Shown here: piece after piece, positions 5,936-6,505 of the stretch | How the letters are laid out: each line of letters starts with the position of its first letter | How positions within the stretch are numbered: the first letter of the stretch is position 1 | Assembly: GCA_030599405.1 (NCBI GenBank) | Contig: JAUVOB010000084.1 | Coordinates: 1-6,505, forward strand | Direction: 5' to 3' | Source: Chloroflexota bacterium | GTDB lineage: Bacteria; Chloroflexota; Anaerolineae; Promineifilales; Promineifilaceae | Length of the DNA stretch: 6,505 nt | Made by a program: the position numbers and the translations under genes | The notes under the pieces: generated by a model | The model's input: the letters and a program-made list of their open reading frames with translations, nothing else | The model's database searches: none | Told to the model about the DNA's origin: nothing

Positions 5936-5964
5936 TTGCTTGTGCATCATTAGACGTCTATAAT
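5936..5964 (+). promoter_or_regulatory. Promoter for the UbiA-type gene
   Basis: A perfect -10 box TATAAT (5959-5964) lies 17 bp after TTGCTT (5936-5941), which keeps the TTG of the -35 consensus. The predicted start is near 5971, giving a leader of about 17 nt that includes AAGGAGG (5973-5979), 8 nt before the GTG. The prenyltransferase gene is therefore likely to be transcribed on its own as well as, possibly, from the CBS-ACT promoter. Confidence 0.65.
5951..5960. promoter_or_regulatory. Possible operator: 10-bp palindrome TAGACGTCTA on the ubiA promoter
   Basis: TAGACGTCTA is a perfect inverted repeat that shares its last two bases with the TATAAT box. A related half, TAGACGAC, starts at 5926, exactly 25 nt upstream, so the -35 box lies between two similar sites. 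This layout suits a repressor, but the sites are short and no regulator is known. Confidence 0.35.
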
Positions 5965-5987
5965 TGGGATATAAGGAGGCCAACGCC

Positions 5988-6505
5988 GTGAACAAGCTTC
6001 GGGCCCTCTATAAATTAGCTCGTCCCTTCAACACAATATCTGGCGCCCTCGCAGTTTTCCTGGGGGGCTATGTGGCTCGAACCGGTGCCTGGGATAAGGT
6101 TGCTCTGGCGGCGCTGGTCACGCTCTTGATGACGGGAGCTGGAAATGCCTGGAACGACTACCTAGACGTCGAAATAGACCGGATCAACCAGCCTCATCGA
6201 GTTCTTCCATCAGGCTTAGTCAGCCCACAGACTGCCTGGATATTCGCCCTGGTTTTGACAGGACTGGCGTTAGTGGTCGCCGCATTTATCAATCCCGCTG
6301 CTTTCGCCGTCGCCTTATTGGCAGCGACGATATTGCTTGTCTATTCCTGGAAGCTGAAGAGCACAGTGCTCATGGGCAACGCGACCGTGGCAGCCATGTC
6401 TGCCTTGAGCGTCGTCTTTGGCGGCATTGCTGCGGGAAATGTGGTTCCAACGCTTCTTCTGGCATTCATCATTGCCGTCGCCATTATGGGTCGGGAAGTG
6501 CTGAA
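5988..6505 (+). CDS. UbiA-family prenyltransferase, N-terminal 172 codons (runs off window)
   Basis: Translation from the GTG at 5988 gives an open frame to the window edge, starting MNKLRALYKLARPFNTISGALA. UbiA enzymes are integral membrane proteins that transfer a polyprenyl group from its diphosphate to an aromatic ring or a glycerol-phosphate acceptor. The first Asp-rich motif, NAWNDYLDVEID (53-64; N56, D57, D60, D64), which binds Mg-diphosphate, is followed by RINQPHRVLPSG (65-76). Hydrophobic segments lie at about 17-33, 37-54, 82-101, 103-119, 132-149 and 153-168. The visible end, MGREVL (167-172), is what precedes the second Asp-rich motif (GREILKD type) in the group that includes geranylgeranylglycerol-phosphate geranylgeranyltransferase, so that motif should lie just outside. 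The substrate cannot be decided between such a lipid activity and quinone or homogentisate prenylation. AAGGAGG 8 nt upstream supports the GTG start. The gene follows the CBS-ACT gene by 62 nt. Confidence 0.9.
   Translation, partial: MNKLRALYKLARPFNTISGALAVFLGGYVARTGAWDKVALAALVTLLMTGAGNAWNDYLDVEIDRINQPHRVLPSGLVSPQTAWIFALVLTGLALVVAAFINPAAFAVALLAATILLVYSWKLKSTVLMGNATVAAMSALSVVFGGIAAGNVVPTLLLAFIIAVAIMGREVL

Overview
The window comes from a bacterial chromosome of about 50% GC, most likely a member of the Chloroflexota (Anaerolineae-like). That placement is inferred from gene content and protein character: a DUF6391 protein with an RNHALEHA start, a MurE of the TDGKT/EDPRTE/YPWDDR subfamily, a DUF711 protein, a CBS-CBS-ACT protein and a UbiA prenyltransferase with a GREVL motif. 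No rRNA or other decisive marker is present. There are no transposases, tRNAs, CRISPR arrays or phage genes, and the region looks like stable core or near-core chromosome.

Left block, minus strand, about 3655 down to 1. A DUF711/UPF0210 gene (399 aa) is followed after 35 nt by a murE-type Mur ligase gene (545 aa), after 60 nt by a DUF6391 membrane protein gene (190 aa), and after a further 120 nt by the first nine codons of a gene that reads MFYIFHGDD and looks like the start of holA (DNA polymerase III delta). The first three genes could be one transcript. A 12-bp perfect palindrome lies in the murE/DUF6391 gap.

Middle, 3656 to 4865. Divergent from the DUF711 gene is a small gene for a 119-aa protein with two CxxC pairs. 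Its near-consensus promoter places the transcript start only a few bases before the ATG, and no Shine-Dalgarno is visible, so the mRNA may be leaderless. It converges, with 7 nt between stop codons, on a SpoU/TrmH-type rRNA 2'-O-methyltransferase gene.

Right block, plus strand, 4866 to 6505. A 418-nt gap without a convincing gene leads to a strong promoter (TTGACA-N17-TAATAC) for a CBS-CBS-ACT regulatory protein (213 aa). After 62 nt, which hold a second promoter with a perfect TATAAT box overlapped by a 10-bp palindrome, comes a UbiA-family prenyltransferase gene that runs off the right edge and starts with GTG.

Functionally the window mixes cell-wall synthesis (MurE), RNA modification (TrmH-like), a small-molecule-sensing regulator (CBS-ACT), lipid or quinone prenylation (UbiA), replication (holA fragment) and three genes of unknown role (DUF711, DUF6391, the CxxC protein). 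I found no clear new multi-gene system. The points most worth a second look are the divergent MurE subfamily and its unknown third-residue specificity, the very short or absent 5' leaders, the palindrome on the ubiA promoter, and the histidine/cysteine-bearing DUF6391 protein encoded beside murE.
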